Shown here piece by piece: positions 1-6,675 of a DNA stretch of 6,849 nt. The stretch comes from Alphaproteobacteria bacterium. Its GTDB lineage: Bacteria > Pseudomonadota > Alphaproteobacteria > ATCC43930 > CGMCC-115725. The DNA is taken from positions 1 to 6,849 of the forward strand of contig JASHRZ010000194.1 of assembly GCA_030037055.1 (NCBI GenBank), written 5' to 3'. Numbering within the stretch: the stretch's first letter is position 1; the number at the start of each line of letters is the position of its first letter. The notes under the pieces are model-generated. The model worked only from the letters and a program-made list of their open reading frames with translations. It was not told where the DNA came from and searched no databases. A program made the translations under genes and the position numbers.

Positions 1-1510
1 GCGCCAGAAGGTTCGAGCGCGCCTCGAGCTCGCCGTAGCTCACACGCTCGCCGCCGCACACCACCGCCACCGCCGAAGGCGCGCGCGACGCCTGCTCGGC
101 GAAGAGAGAAGGAAGGCTCGCCTCCGCCACCTCGACCGCGGTCGCGTTCCACCCCAGCGTGATCGCCCGCCGCTCCTCTTCCGACAGCAGCGACAGCGCG
201 TCGATAGGCGTCGCATCCCCCGCGAGATAACCGTCGAAGAGCAGGCGAAAGCGCCGTGCGATGTCCACGACCTCGCTGCGCGCCAGGTGCCGCGCGTTGA
301 AGGCGAAATCGAACAGCACAGGCTTGTCGCGGTGATATTCGCGCACATAGAGCGCGAGCGGGTTGAGTTCGTAGCCGCCGGTCAGGCCGATTAGCTGGAA
401 CGGCGCGTCGCCGATGGGAAAATCGTAATCGTTCTTCTCGTAGGACAGCGCCACGTCGAAAAGCTGGCGGCGACCGAGCCGCGTCAGACCGAGCGCATGC
501 TGGATGTCCTGGATCGGGGCCCGCTGATGCCGGTAGTCGCGTCGCAGCTGCTCGCCGACGTGAGCGACGAGCTCCTTGATCGAGCCGGTCGTTTCGATCT
601 CGAGGCGCAGCGGCATCATTCCCGCGAACATGCCGACGGTGCGCTTGAAGTCGGCGGTTGGCCGGTTGAGGATCGGCACGCCGATGGTGATGTCGCGGCG
701 CCGCGCGGTCCGTGCCAGCAGGGCGGCCAGCAACGCCGTCAGCACGTGGAACGGCGTCGCGCCGCGCGTGCGGCAGGTGTCGATGAACTGTTCGTAGCGC
801 TGCCAGTCCACCCAGAACTGCACGGAGCGCGAAGGCAAGCCGTCGTCGCGCGCATGCTCGCTGCGCCGTGGCGGAAAGAGCGGCTCCGGCAAGGTGCGAA
901 ATCGCTCGCGCCAATAGTCGACGTCGCGGCCGTATCGTGGCGACAGAAGGTATGTCGCATCCTCGGCAATGAAGCGGCGATAGGAGAGGAGTGTGGTCGC
1001 GTCTGAAGCAACACCGCGCCGGATCGCATCATAGGCTTCGGCAACTGCGCGGATCATCAAGCAAATGCCGAGACCGTCGATGATCAGATGGTGATAGCGA
1101 ATGAGCAGGAGCCATTGACGCTCCTGCGCTTTCGCCAACGTGAAGTGGAACAACGGCGCGTCGCCGCCGTCGAAGACGCGCGCGAATGCGGTGTCGATGA
1201 AAGCAAGAAACGCCCCTTCGGGGTCGAGCTCGCTCGAGAGATCGATCAACTCGACCGGCGGCTCGAGGCCGGGAGCGACGGTCTGCTTCGGCTCATCGGC
1301 GTGGATGCGCAGGCGCAACGCGTCGTTTCGCGCCATGGCGAGCGCGACCGCGCGGTGGAAGACCGCGGGGTCGATGGCGCCGGCGATCCTGAGGTAGGCG
1401 CCGATGATGTAAGAGCGCGGATCGGTGCCGGTCTGCAGGTCCAGCCACACCGACATCTGGGCAGAGGTCAGCTCTTGCCACTCGGATGCGGAGCGCGATG
1501 TGCCGTCCAT
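1..1510 (-). CDS. Non-ribosomal peptide synthetase, N-terminal part (condensation domain plus start of adenylation domain), runs off left edge
   Basis: A large modular cytoplasmic enzyme that builds a peptide without the ribosome; 503 residues are visible. A condensation (C) domain spans about residues 14-445 and makes the peptide bond between an upstream acyl or peptidyl donor and the amino acid loaded on this module. Its motifs are seen in order: LTSAQMSVW (14-22), the catalytic HHLIIDG (140-146; His141 is the second His, intact), IGVPILNR (276-283), TVGMFAGMMPLRLE (291-304) and RHQRAPIQDI (327-336). The adenylation domain begins near 465, and its first core motif, VSYGELEARSNLLA, ends at the edge. 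ATG at 1510 is the only usable start: an in-frame TGA lies 42 bases upstream (1550-1552) with no other start codon between. AGGGGG (1513-1518) sits only 2 bases before the ATG, so the ribosome site is poor. The 260 bases between this gene and mbtH contain no gene. A C-domain at the N-terminus means the donor comes from another protein; the layout resembles EntF, but substrate and product cannot be read here. Confidence 0.93.
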   Translation of the reverse strand, partial: MDGTSRSASEWQELTSAQMSVWLDLQTGTDPRSYIIGAYLRIAGAIDPAVFHRAVALAMARNDALRLRIHADEPKQTVAPGLEPPVELIDLSSELDPEGAFLAFIDTAFARVFDGGDAPLFHFTLAKAQERQWLLLIRYHHLIIDGLGICLMIRAVAEAYDAIRRGVASDATTLLSYRRFIAEDATYLLSPRYGRDVDYWRERFRTLPEPLFPPRRSEHARDDGLPSRSVQFWVDWQRYEQFIDTCRTRGATPFHVLTALLAALLARTARRRDITIGVPILNRPTADFKRTVGMFAGMMPLRLEIETTGSIKELVAHVGEQLRRDYRHQRAPIQDIQHALGLTRLGRRQLFDVALSYEKNDYDFPIGDAPFQLIGLTGGYELNPLALYVREYHRDKPVLFDFAFNARHLARSEVVDIARRFRLLFDGYLAGDATPIDALSLLSEEERRAITLGWNATAVEVAEASLPSLFAEQASRAPSAVAVVCGGERVSYGELEARSNLLA

Positions 1511-1770
1511 GACCCCCTGAGTCCCGCCGATCGCTTTCCCTCTCGCGCCTCAGAGTGGGCGAAAATCGGCGCGGCGGCAACGGTTTACGCTTGCCTTGGC
1601 CGCTTTGCAACGGCGCGCGGCAGGCGGCGAACGATGCGCGGTTGACATTTTCGCCGGCGCCGCGTCACCCTCTGCGCCGAAATCCGGAGCAGCGCGTCGG
1701 CTGGGAGACGTTGGCTCTTGATGATCGGCTGCGGCGAACAGGGAAAGCGGCGCATGGGCCGCTCCGCGCC

Positions 1771-1998
1771 TCAGCCTTGCTTGTCGGCCGGCTGGTCCAT
1801 CGCTCGACGCAGGCTGAGCGGCCGCATATCGGTCCAGAGCTCGTTGACGTAGTCAAGACATTCCTGCTTCGTGCCGGCCTTGCCGACGGCACGCCAGCCG
1901 GCGGGAATCCGCAGCTCGGCGAGCCAGAGCGAATACTGTTCCTCGTCGTTCACCAGAACCGTATAGGTTCTGGTGTCCTCGCTTTGATCACTCGCCAC
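1771..1998 (-). CDS. mbtH: MbtH-like protein, NRPS adenylation-domain partner
   Basis: A small cytoplasmic protein of 75 residues, the usual MbtH size. MbtH proteins bind NRPS adenylation domains and are often needed for their solubility or activity. The family signature is clear: NDEEQYSLW (17-25), IPAGWRAVGK (31-40), ECLDYV (46-51) and WTDMRPLSLR (55-64), including the conserved tryptophans at 25, 35 and 55. One difference is Leu26, where many members have Pro after the SLW. The start is GTG at 1998, preceded by GGGAG with a 6-base gap (2005-2009). It lies 82 bases after the ABC transporter and 260 bases before the NRPS, all on the same strand. This ties it to the NRPS downstream. Identification is firm; that it acts on this particular NRPS is inferred from position. 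Confidence 0.96.
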   Translation of the reverse strand: MASDQSEDTRTYTVLVNDEEQYSLWLAELRIPAGWRAVGKAGTKQECLDYVNELWTDMRPLSLRRAMDQPADKQG

Positions 1999-2004
1999 AG
2001 GCTA

Positions 2005-2009
2005 CTCCC
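2005..2009 (-). promoter_or_regulatory. Ribosome binding site supporting the GTG start of mbtH
   Basis: On the minus strand GGGAG is followed by six bases and then GTG at 1998. The spacing is good, and translation from this GTG gives a protein of normal MbtH length with the conserved core starting about 15 residues in. This decides the start. Confidence 0.6.
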
Positions 2010-2035
2010 GCGAGACGATGCGCCATCCTGGCCGT

Positions 2036-2064
2036 ACCGTAAGATCGCCGCGGCGCGGGGTCAA
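2036..2064 (-). promoter_or_regulatory. Candidate sigma-70-type promoter for mbtH and the NRPS
   Basis: In the 82-base gap between the transporter stop and mbtH, the minus strand carries TTGACC (2059-2064), a 17-base spacer and TACGGT (2036-2041). The -35 box matches five of six consensus bases, and the -10 box keeps the leading TA and final T. Predicted transcription would begin about 30 bases before the GTG of mbtH, leaving room for its ribosome site. This is a visual match in GC-rich DNA and may be chance. If real, mbtH and the NRPS can be transcribed without the transporter gene. Confidence 0.35.
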
Positions 2065-2080
2065 TGCCGGGCACGGGCGC

Positions 2081-3820
2081 TCAGGTGACGACGCTCAGGT
2101 TCCCGCGGCGCTTGCACATCGCGCCCAGGTCCAGGACGCTGTCATGGAAGGCGCGCAAGGTGCTGCGGTGGCCGATACTGACGATGGTCGGCCGCCATGG
2201 CGCCGCGCGCAGCAGGCGATAAAGCAGCGCCTCGCAGGCCTCGTCGAGCGCGGAGCTGGCCTCGTCGAGGAACACGAGCGTAGGCTGGGTCAGCAGCACG
2301 CGGGCAAAGGCCAGGCGCTGCTGCTCGCCGAGCGACAGGCGATGCGCCCAATTCTCGGCGGAATCGAGCTCCTCTATCAGCTCGGGAAGACCGACCTCGC
2401 GCAGCACGGCGGCGATCTTGGCCGTCGGCACCGCGAGATCCTCGCGCGGATAGAGCACGGCATGACGCAGCGTGCCGAGCGGCAGGTAAGGCCGTTGCGG
2501 CAGGAAGAGGCAGGTCCCGCTGCCGAGGCGGATCCGGCCGCGGCCGTAAGGCCAGATGCCGGCGATGGCGCGCAGCAGCGTGCTCTTGCCGGTGCCGGTC
2601 GGACCGGCGATGAGCAGCGCCTCGCCTGCCGGCACCGAGAAGCCGACGTCGCGCAATAGCGCCGAGCCGTCGGGAAGGTCGAGCTCGAGATCCGTGACCT
2701 CGATGCCCTCGCCGCCGGTGCGAACTTCGATCTGCTGCGGCGCACGGGCGGCGGCAGCGATCTCGCGCACGCGGCGGTCGAAGCCGTGCAAGCGCTCGAC
2801 CACCGACTGCCACTCGGCGATTTCGGTGTAGTTCTTGATCAGATAGGAGAGCGCCACCTGCAATTCGAAGAACGCCCCGGCGGTCTGCATCAGGCCGCCG
2901 ATCTCCATCTTCTTGCCGAAGTACATAGGCGCGGCGACGATGAAAGGAAAGATCACCGCCAGCTGATCATAGGTCCTGGTATACCAGCCTAGGATCTTCA
3001 CCCGCTTCATGATCGACCAGAAATTCCCGACGACGTTGGTGAAACGCTCGGTGAAATTGCCAAGCTCGCGGCTCTCGCCGCCATATAAGGCGATGCTTTC
3101 GGTGTTCTCGCGCAAGCGGACGAGACTGAAGCGGAAATCCGCCTCGAAGCGCTGCTGATCGAAATTCAGCCGGACCAGCGGCCGGCCGATCTTGAAGGTG
3201 AGCCAGGTGCCGCCGAGGGCGTAGATCAGCGCCACCCAGACCATATAGGCCGGGAGGGTGAAATCTCCCCAGGCGCCGAGCGGGATCGTCAACGGCCCCG
3301 AGATCGACCAAAGGATGGCGAGGAACGACACCACGGTGATGCCGGCATTGAGAAAACCGGTGGTGCCGATGGTCAGCGCGATGGTGTGCTTGGTGAAGCG
3401 GTCGAGGTCGTCAGCGATGCGCTGATCGGGATTGTCCGTGCCGGTATCGCTGACCTGCAGCCGGTAATAAGCGCGCTCGTCGAGCCAGGCATTCAGGTAC
3501 TGGCGCGTGAGCCAGCGCCGCCAGCGGATCTGCAACATCTGCCCGAGATAGGTCTGGTAGACGAAGAAGGTGATCGAAAGCAGCGACAGCACGGCATAGA
3601 CGCCGAGCTGCCAGAGGAATTCGGCCTCGTCGTAATGCTGCAATGCGTCGAAGATGGCCTTTCGCCACTGGTTCAGCAGCACGATGATTGCGACGGACAG
3701 GAAGTTGAGGACGACCACCGCCGCCAGCAGGCCCCATGCCCAGGCCTTGTCCTCCGAGGACCAATAGGGCCTCGCGAGGCGCCAAGCGTTGCGCCAAGTG
3801 CGTTGTTTTGCCTCCACCAC
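2081..3820 (-). CDS. YddA/BacA-type ABC transporter, fused permease and ATPase
   Basis: An inner-membrane ABC transporter half-molecule of 579 residues, expected to work as a homodimer. The N-terminal permease part (about 20-345) has hydrophobic segments near 28-50, 69-90, 154-175, 187-205 and 284-302, and belongs to the SbmA/BacA-like ABC membrane group. The C-terminal ATPase (about 372-565) shows Walker A GPTGTGKST (406-414), a Q-loop region LPQRPYLPLGTLR (440-452), signature LSLGEQQR (495-502), Walker B LVFLDE (515-520), D-loop SALD (523-526) and switch His551. The LSLGEQQR signature and the IWPYGRGRI stretch after Walker A are typical of COG4178 (E. coli YddA, about 560 residues). The start is GTG at 3820 (a second GTG follows at 3817), after AGGGGG (3826-3831) with a 5-base gap; an in-frame TAG 12 bases upstream excludes longer starts. 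It precedes mbtH and the NRPS on the same strand, so it probably moves the peptide product, a precursor or a related peptide. Direction and cargo are not visible; known relatives import peptides or cobalamin. Confidence 0.93.
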   Translation of the reverse strand: MVEAKQRTWRNAWRLARPYWSSEDKAWAWGLLAAVVVLNFLSVAIIVLLNQWRKAIFDALQHYDEAEFLWQLGVYAVLSLLSITFFVYQTYLGQMLQIRWRRWLTRQYLNAWLDERAYYRLQVSDTGTDNPDQRIADDLDRFTKHTIALTIGTTGFLNAGITVVSFLAILWSISGPLTIPLGAWGDFTLPAYMVWVALIYALGGTWLTFKIGRPLVRLNFDQQRFEADFRFSLVRLRENTESIALYGGESRELGNFTERFTNVVGNFWSIMKRVKILGWYTRTYDQLAVIFPFIVAAPMYFGKKMEIGGLMQTAGAFFELQVALSYLIKNYTEIAEWQSVVERLHGFDRRVREIAAAARAPQQIEVRTGGEGIEVTDLELDLPDGSALLRDVGFSVPAGEALLIAGPTGTGKSTLLRAIAGIWPYGRGRIRLGSGTCLFLPQRPYLPLGTLRHAVLYPREDLAVPTAKIAAVLREVGLPELIEELDSAENWAHRLSLGEQQRLAFARVLLTQPTLVFLDEASSALDEACEALLYRLLRAAPWRPTIVSIGHRSTLRAFHDSVLDLGAMCKRRGNLSVVT

Positions 3821-3866
3821 GCCTACCCCCTAGCATTTGACGGCGCCGGTCGGGCCGCGAAGGTTG

Positions 3867-3890
3867 GCGCCCGAGCCGCAGCTCGGGCGC
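3867..3890. other. Perfect 10-bp inverted repeat, hairpin between cytochrome c' and ABC transporter genes
   Basis: GCGCCCGAGC (3867-3876) and its exact reverse complement (3881-3890) flank a 4-base loop. The stem is GC-rich and lies in the 150-base non-coding gap after the cytochrome c' gene stop (3971) and before the transporter start (3820). Neither strand shows a run of T after the stem, so it is not a standard intrinsic terminator. It could still limit read-through, stabilise a 3' end, or sit in the leader of the transporter mRNA. I see no convincing promoter in the rest of this gap. Confidence 0.45.
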
Positions 3891-3970
3891 TCCAGACACT
3901 CTACACCACACTGACCAAGAAGCGCGCGACCTCCGCTGCGACAGGCCAAGAGCAGGGTAGGCGGCGCGCC

Positions 3971-4423
3971 CTAGTCGTCAAGGGGAGCGCGGAAATAGGT
4001 ATGGCAGGCGCCGCAACCGGTCTTGCCCACCGTGTCGAGCTCGTCGAGCGCGTCCTGCTTGCTGCCCGTCTTGATGGCGTCGGCGAGGCGCTGCTCGCCG
4101 CGCCGCAGGGCACGTCCTTGAACCGGTCCCATTGCGCCCAGATCTCGGGCTATGCGGTCGCGCCGGGAAACTCGACCGTGCCGGTCCCCAGCGGAAACAG
4201 GCCGGTGATCTGCGGCGGCAAGGTCAGCAGCTCCGTCACCTTGGCGATCGCGGTATCGCGGTCGGCACCGCCGGAGACATAGTTCTGAATGATCTTCAGC
4301 GCCTCGGTCTGCTGCTTCATCAGGGCCTGGCGCTGCTTGATGATGGCTAGCTTGTCCTGGGCACCCGGCGCCGCCGGAGGCGAGCAGCGCGCCCAGCAGG
4401 CCCGCGATCACGCCTGGCGCCAT
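3971..4423 (-). pseudogene. Cytochrome c'/c556-family protein, disrupted by two frame changes and a stop in the ancestral frame
   Basis: Intact relatives are small periplasmic four-helix haem proteins of about 125-130 residues after signal removal; the total length here fits. The signal peptide begins at the ATG at 4423 (MAPGVIAGLLGALLASGGAG). The first helices follow in another frame (AQDKLAIIKQRQALMKQQTE), consistent with one extra G in the GGG at 4364-4366. That frame continues through LLTLPPQITGLFPLGTG to GATA, then TAG at 4150-4152, then PEIWAQWDRFKD. TAG stands where the family motif usually has Lys (K-PEIW), one base from AAG. Near 4105-4118 the frame returns to that of the signal peptide, giving ALRRGEQRLADAIKTG and the haem site CGACH (4001-4015), 14 residues before the end of CGACHTYFRAPLDD. 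The frame of the ATG stays open to the stop at 3971, but about 84 middle codons are then read out of frame, so a normal helix bundle could not form. Sequencing or assembly error is the alternative. No promoter is evident upstream. Confidence 0.85.
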
Positions 4424-4559
4424 TCGGTGCAGCGTCGTCTCTCTCCTCGGCCGCGTCGCCCCGGGCAGGGCCGCATCCTGCCGCGAGCAGCTTATCGATT
4501 TCTGCGGCAAGCTTCCATCGACGCGCCGGCATGGGATTCGGCATAATCGCCGCGGTGTC

Positions 4560-4565
4560 AGGAGG
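4560..4565 (+). promoter_or_regulatory. Strong but distant ribosome binding site of the opine-dehydrogenase-family gene
   Basis: AGGAGG lies 14 bases before the ATG at 4580, longer than the usual 5-10. No nearer start codon exists in frame: the codons from the in-frame TAA (4544-4546) to the ATG contain no ATG, GTG or TTG. A CATAAT resembling a -10 box occurs at 4542-4547, but no -35 match lies 17 bases before it, so a promoter is not called. The rest of the 156-base divergent gap back to 4424 shows nothing clear. Confidence 0.45.
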
Positions 4566-4579
4566 CTGGGCGAAACGCG

Positions 4580-5659
4580 ATGCGCATTGCCGTTCTGGGC
4601 GGAGGAAACGGCAGCTACGCCGCTGCCGCCGATCTGGCGGAGCAGGGCCATGAGGTGCGGCTCTGGCGCCGCGATGCCGTTGCCCTGGCGCCGGTGCTCG
4701 AGACGGAGATGCTTCTCCTCGCGGACTATCGCGGGCGCCGCGCGGTCCGGCTCGGCCTGGCGACGCCGTCGCTGGCGGCGGCGCTGGCCGGGGCGGAGCT
4801 GGTCGTCGCGCCGCTGCCGGCCTTCGCCCAGCTCGATCTCGCCCAGGCCCTGGCGCCGCATCTGCGCGACGGCCAGACCGTGTTCTTGCCGCCGGGCAGC
4901 TTCGGCAGCTACGTCATGGCGCGGGCGCTGCGCGCCGCGGGATCTTCGGCCGAGGTGGCTTTCGCCGAGACCGGCACGCTGCCCTATCTCACGCGCAAGC
5001 GCGGGCCCACGGAGGTCGCCGTCACCACGCGCGCGACGCGCCTGCCGACGGGGGTGTTCCCGGCGCGGCTCGGCGCGCCGGCGCTCGCCGTCCTAAAGCA
5101 AGCCTATCCCGCCGTCGAGCCGGTGGAGGATGCGCTGAGCGCAGCGCTGATGAATGCCGGGCCGATCATTCATCCGCCGCTTGTCATCATGAATGCCGGG
5201 CCGATCGAGCATTTTCCATACTGGGACGTTCACAATGAGGGAACCCAGCCGGGCATCCGCCGCGTCGCCACCGTGCTCGACGGCGAGCGCATGGCGTTGC
5301 GCGAGGCGCTGGGCTACGGTCCGCCGCACTTCCCGCTCGCCGACCATTATGAGAGCGATCGTTGGATGTACGGCGCTCTCGCCCATGACAAGCTTGTCGG
5401 CAGCGGCGACTGGCGCGAGCGTCTCGATCTCACGCGGCACCGCTATATGCGCGAGGATGTCGGTTATGGCTTGGCCTTCCTGGTCTCGCTCGCCGATTGG
5501 GCCGGCGTCGCCTGCCCGGTGGCGCGGGGGCTGCTGAGCATCGGCTCCGCCCTCTGCGGCGAGGATTTCGCGCAAGGCCCGCGCACGCTTCCCGCGCTCG
5601 GCCTCGACCGGCTCGACCGTGCCGGCATGCGGCGGCTGCTCGGCGAGGGCATCGCGTGA
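4580..5659 (+). CDS. NAD(P)-dependent octopine/nopaline dehydrogenase family protein
   Basis: A cytoplasmic oxidoreductase of 359 residues, the normal length for this family. Members reversibly join an amino acid to a 2-oxo acid by reductive amination (opine dehydrogenases), though many bacterial relatives have unknown substrates. The N-terminal Rossmann domain (about 1-170) starts with MRIAVLGGGNGSYAAAADLA; the GGGNGS at 7-12 is the family's dinucleotide-binding form. The C-terminal helical domain (about 175-355) has IIHPP with His198, the expected catalytic His. It also has MNAGPIE (204-210), HNEGTQ (218-223) and REDVGYGL (291-298), where Asp293 matches the conserved acidic residue. The ATG at 4580 places the Rossmann motif at the very N-terminus as expected. 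The gene overlaps the next one by four bases, so the two should be made together. The family call is good; opine synthesis or breakdown is not proven, and nothing nearby resembles the nicotianamine-synthase-like partner of opine metallophore clusters. Confidence 0.9.
   Translation: MRIAVLGGGNGSYAAAADLAEQGHEVRLWRRDAVALAPVLETEMLLLADYRGRRAVRLGLATPSLAAALAGAELVVAPLPAFAQLDLAQALAPHLRDGQTVFLPPGSFGSYVMARALRAAGSSAEVAFAETGTLPYLTRKRGPTEVAVTTRATRLPTGVFPARLGAPALAVLKQAYPAVEPVEDALSAALMNAGPIIHPPLVIMNAGPIEHFPYWDVHNEGTQPGIRRVATVLDGERMALREALGYGPPHFPLADHYESDRWMYGALAHDKLVGSGDWRERLDLTRHRYMREDVGYGLAFLVSLADWAGVACPVARGLLSIGSALCGEDFAQGPRTLPALGLDRLDRAGMRRLLGEGIA
5150..5206 (+). repeat. 18-bp direct repeat inside the opine-dehydrogenase-family gene
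   Basis: ATGAATGCCGGGCCGATC occurs exactly at 5150-5167 and 5189-5206, 39 bases apart start to start, so both copies are in frame. Both encode MNAGPI (residues 191-196 and 204-209) and flank the putative catalytic His198. The protein family has related short motifs at both places, so the amino-acid similarity may be ancestral; identity at all six codons, including synonymous positions, is the unusual part. Confidence 0.8.
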
Positions 5660-6663
5660 GCGGGGCGCTGCCGGTGATCGCCGCGCTCGGCGCCGGGCGG
5701 ATGGGCCGCGGCATTGCCCATGTCTTCGCTTATGCCGGCCATCGCGTTGTGCTGGTCGACGTCAAGGCGCGGCCCGAAGAGGCGGCCCGCCGGTTCGAGC
5801 GCGAGGCGCTGGGGGAGATCGAGGCCGCGCTCGCCGTGCTGGCCGAAGTCGGAGTTTTTGCTGCAGCCGAGATCCCGGCGATCCTCTGCCGCATCGGCTT
5901 TGCCGGCCGCGCAGCGGCGCCGGCGGCGCTGGCGGGCGCCGATTACATCTTCGAGGCGGTGCCCGAAGTGCTGGAATGGAAGCGCGAGGCCCTCTCCTTC
6001 GCCGCGCCCTATCTCGGCGCCAATACCGTCCTCGCCTCGACAACCTCCACTATTCTCGTCGATGCGCTGGCGGAATGGGCGCCAGCGCCGGAGCGCTTTC
6101 TCAACGCCCATTGGCTCAATCCAGCCTATATCATCCCGCTTGTCGAGCTGAGTCCGGGCCGACGCACCGATCCCGCCGTTCTCGCGCGCATGAAGGCGCT
6201 ACTCGAGGCGATCGGCAAGGTGCCGGTGGTCTGCGCCGCGGCGCCCGGCTACATAGTGCCGCGGATTCAGGCGCTCGCCATGAACGAGGCGGCGCGGCTG
6301 GTGGAGGAGGGGCTCGCCAGCGCCGAGGATGTCGACAAGGCGACGCGCTACGGAATCGGCTTCCGCTACGCCGCGATGGGGCTGCTGGAGTTTATCGACT
6401 ATGGCGGCGGCGACATTCTCTATTACGCCAGCCGCTATCTCGCCGAGGCGATGGGGGACAGCCGCTTCGCCGCGCCGGAGATCATCGACCGCAACATGCG
6501 CGAGGGCCGCCTGGGCTTGCGCAGCGGCCGCGGCTTCTACGATTTCGCCGGCGTCGACGTCGCGGCCTACCGCAAGGAGGTGCTGCGCCGCCTCGTCGGC
6601 CAGCTCGCGCATGTCGATCTGCTGCTGCCGCCGGGCGTGGCGGCGAGGAAGGCCGGCGGCTGA
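5656..6663 (+). CDS. 3-hydroxyacyl-CoA dehydrogenase family protein
   Basis: A cytoplasmic NAD-dependent oxidoreductase of 335 residues. Family members interconvert 3-hydroxy and 3-keto groups on acyl-CoAs or on free hydroxy acids. The N-terminal NAD domain (about 5-195) begins PVIAALGAGRMGRGIAHVF, with the GAGRMG nucleotide motif at 12-17. Expected active-site residues are present: Ser128 in LASTTST, His152 and Asn155 in NAHWLNP, and Glu164 in PLVELSPG. The C-terminal domain (about 197-295) runs from PGYIVPRIQALAMNEA to GLRSGRGFYDF. The start is GTG at 5656, overlapping the previous gene's stop as GTGA; a longer frame reaches back to 5497 but its sequence is unrelated to the family and lies inside the upstream gene. 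The HWLNP form and about 40 residues beyond the usual C-terminal domain suggest a divergent subgroup rather than a standard fatty-acid beta-oxidation enzyme. The substrate is unknown. Coupling to the opine-dehydrogenase homologue points to one shared pathway. Confidence 0.9.
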   Translation: MSGALPVIAALGAGRMGRGIAHVFAYAGHRVVLVDVKARPEEAARRFEREALGEIEAALAVLAEVGVFAAAEIPAILCRIGFAGRAAAPAALAGADYIFEAVPEVLEWKREALSFAAPYLGANTVLASTTSTILVDALAEWAPAPERFLNAHWLNPAYIIPLVELSPGRRTDPAVLARMKALLEAIGKVPVVCAAAPGYIVPRIQALAMNEAARLVEEGLASAEDVDKATRYGIGFRYAAMGLLEFIDYGGGDILYYASRYLAEAMGDSRFAAPEIIDRNMREGRLGLRSGRGFYDFAGVDVAAYRKEVLRRLVGQLAHVDLLLPPGVAARKAGG

Positions 6664-6675
6664 GGCGAGCGCGCT

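Noticed and set aside
497..1645. Several plus-strand frames of 85-185 residues opposite the NRPS start
   Set aside because: The minus strand encodes an unbroken, motif-rich condensation domain here; the plus-strand products are Arg/Ala-rich with no family features.
1642..1647. TTGACA on the plus strand in the mbtH-NRPS gap
   Set aside because: A perfect -35 hexamer, but the expected -10 position reads TCACCC and no plus-strand gene follows.
1511..1770. Possible small gene or promoter in the 260-base gap before the NRPS
   Set aside because: No frame with a family-like product was found on either strand; weak promoter-like pairs (for example TTGCCG with CACTCT) are not better than chance.
3386..4282. 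Long plus-strand frame of 298 residues across the transporter and cytochrome c' gene
   Set aside because: It is antisense to the ABC transporter and the cytochrome c' gene, has no recognisable domain, and long chance frames are expected in GC-rich DNA.
3971..4861. A 296-residue minus-strand frame reaching from the cytochrome c' stop back into the opine-dehydrogenase gene
   Set aside because: The part upstream of 4423 is antisense to a well-supported plus-strand gene and looks like compositional noise; only the portion from the signal peptide onward is gene-like.
5497..5655. N-terminal extension of the hydroxyacyl-CoA-dehydrogenase-family protein
   Set aside because: The extra 53 residues lie within the upstream gene, are Arg/Pro/Ala-rich and unlike the family; GTG at 5656 starts just before the NAD-binding motif.
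4580..5659. Opine metallophore biosynthesis (staphylopine/pseudopaline type)
   Set aside because: That pathway needs a nicotianamine-synthase-like enzyme and a dedicated exporter next to the dehydrogenase; neither is seen, and the enzyme resembles the general octopine/nopaline dehydrogenase family.
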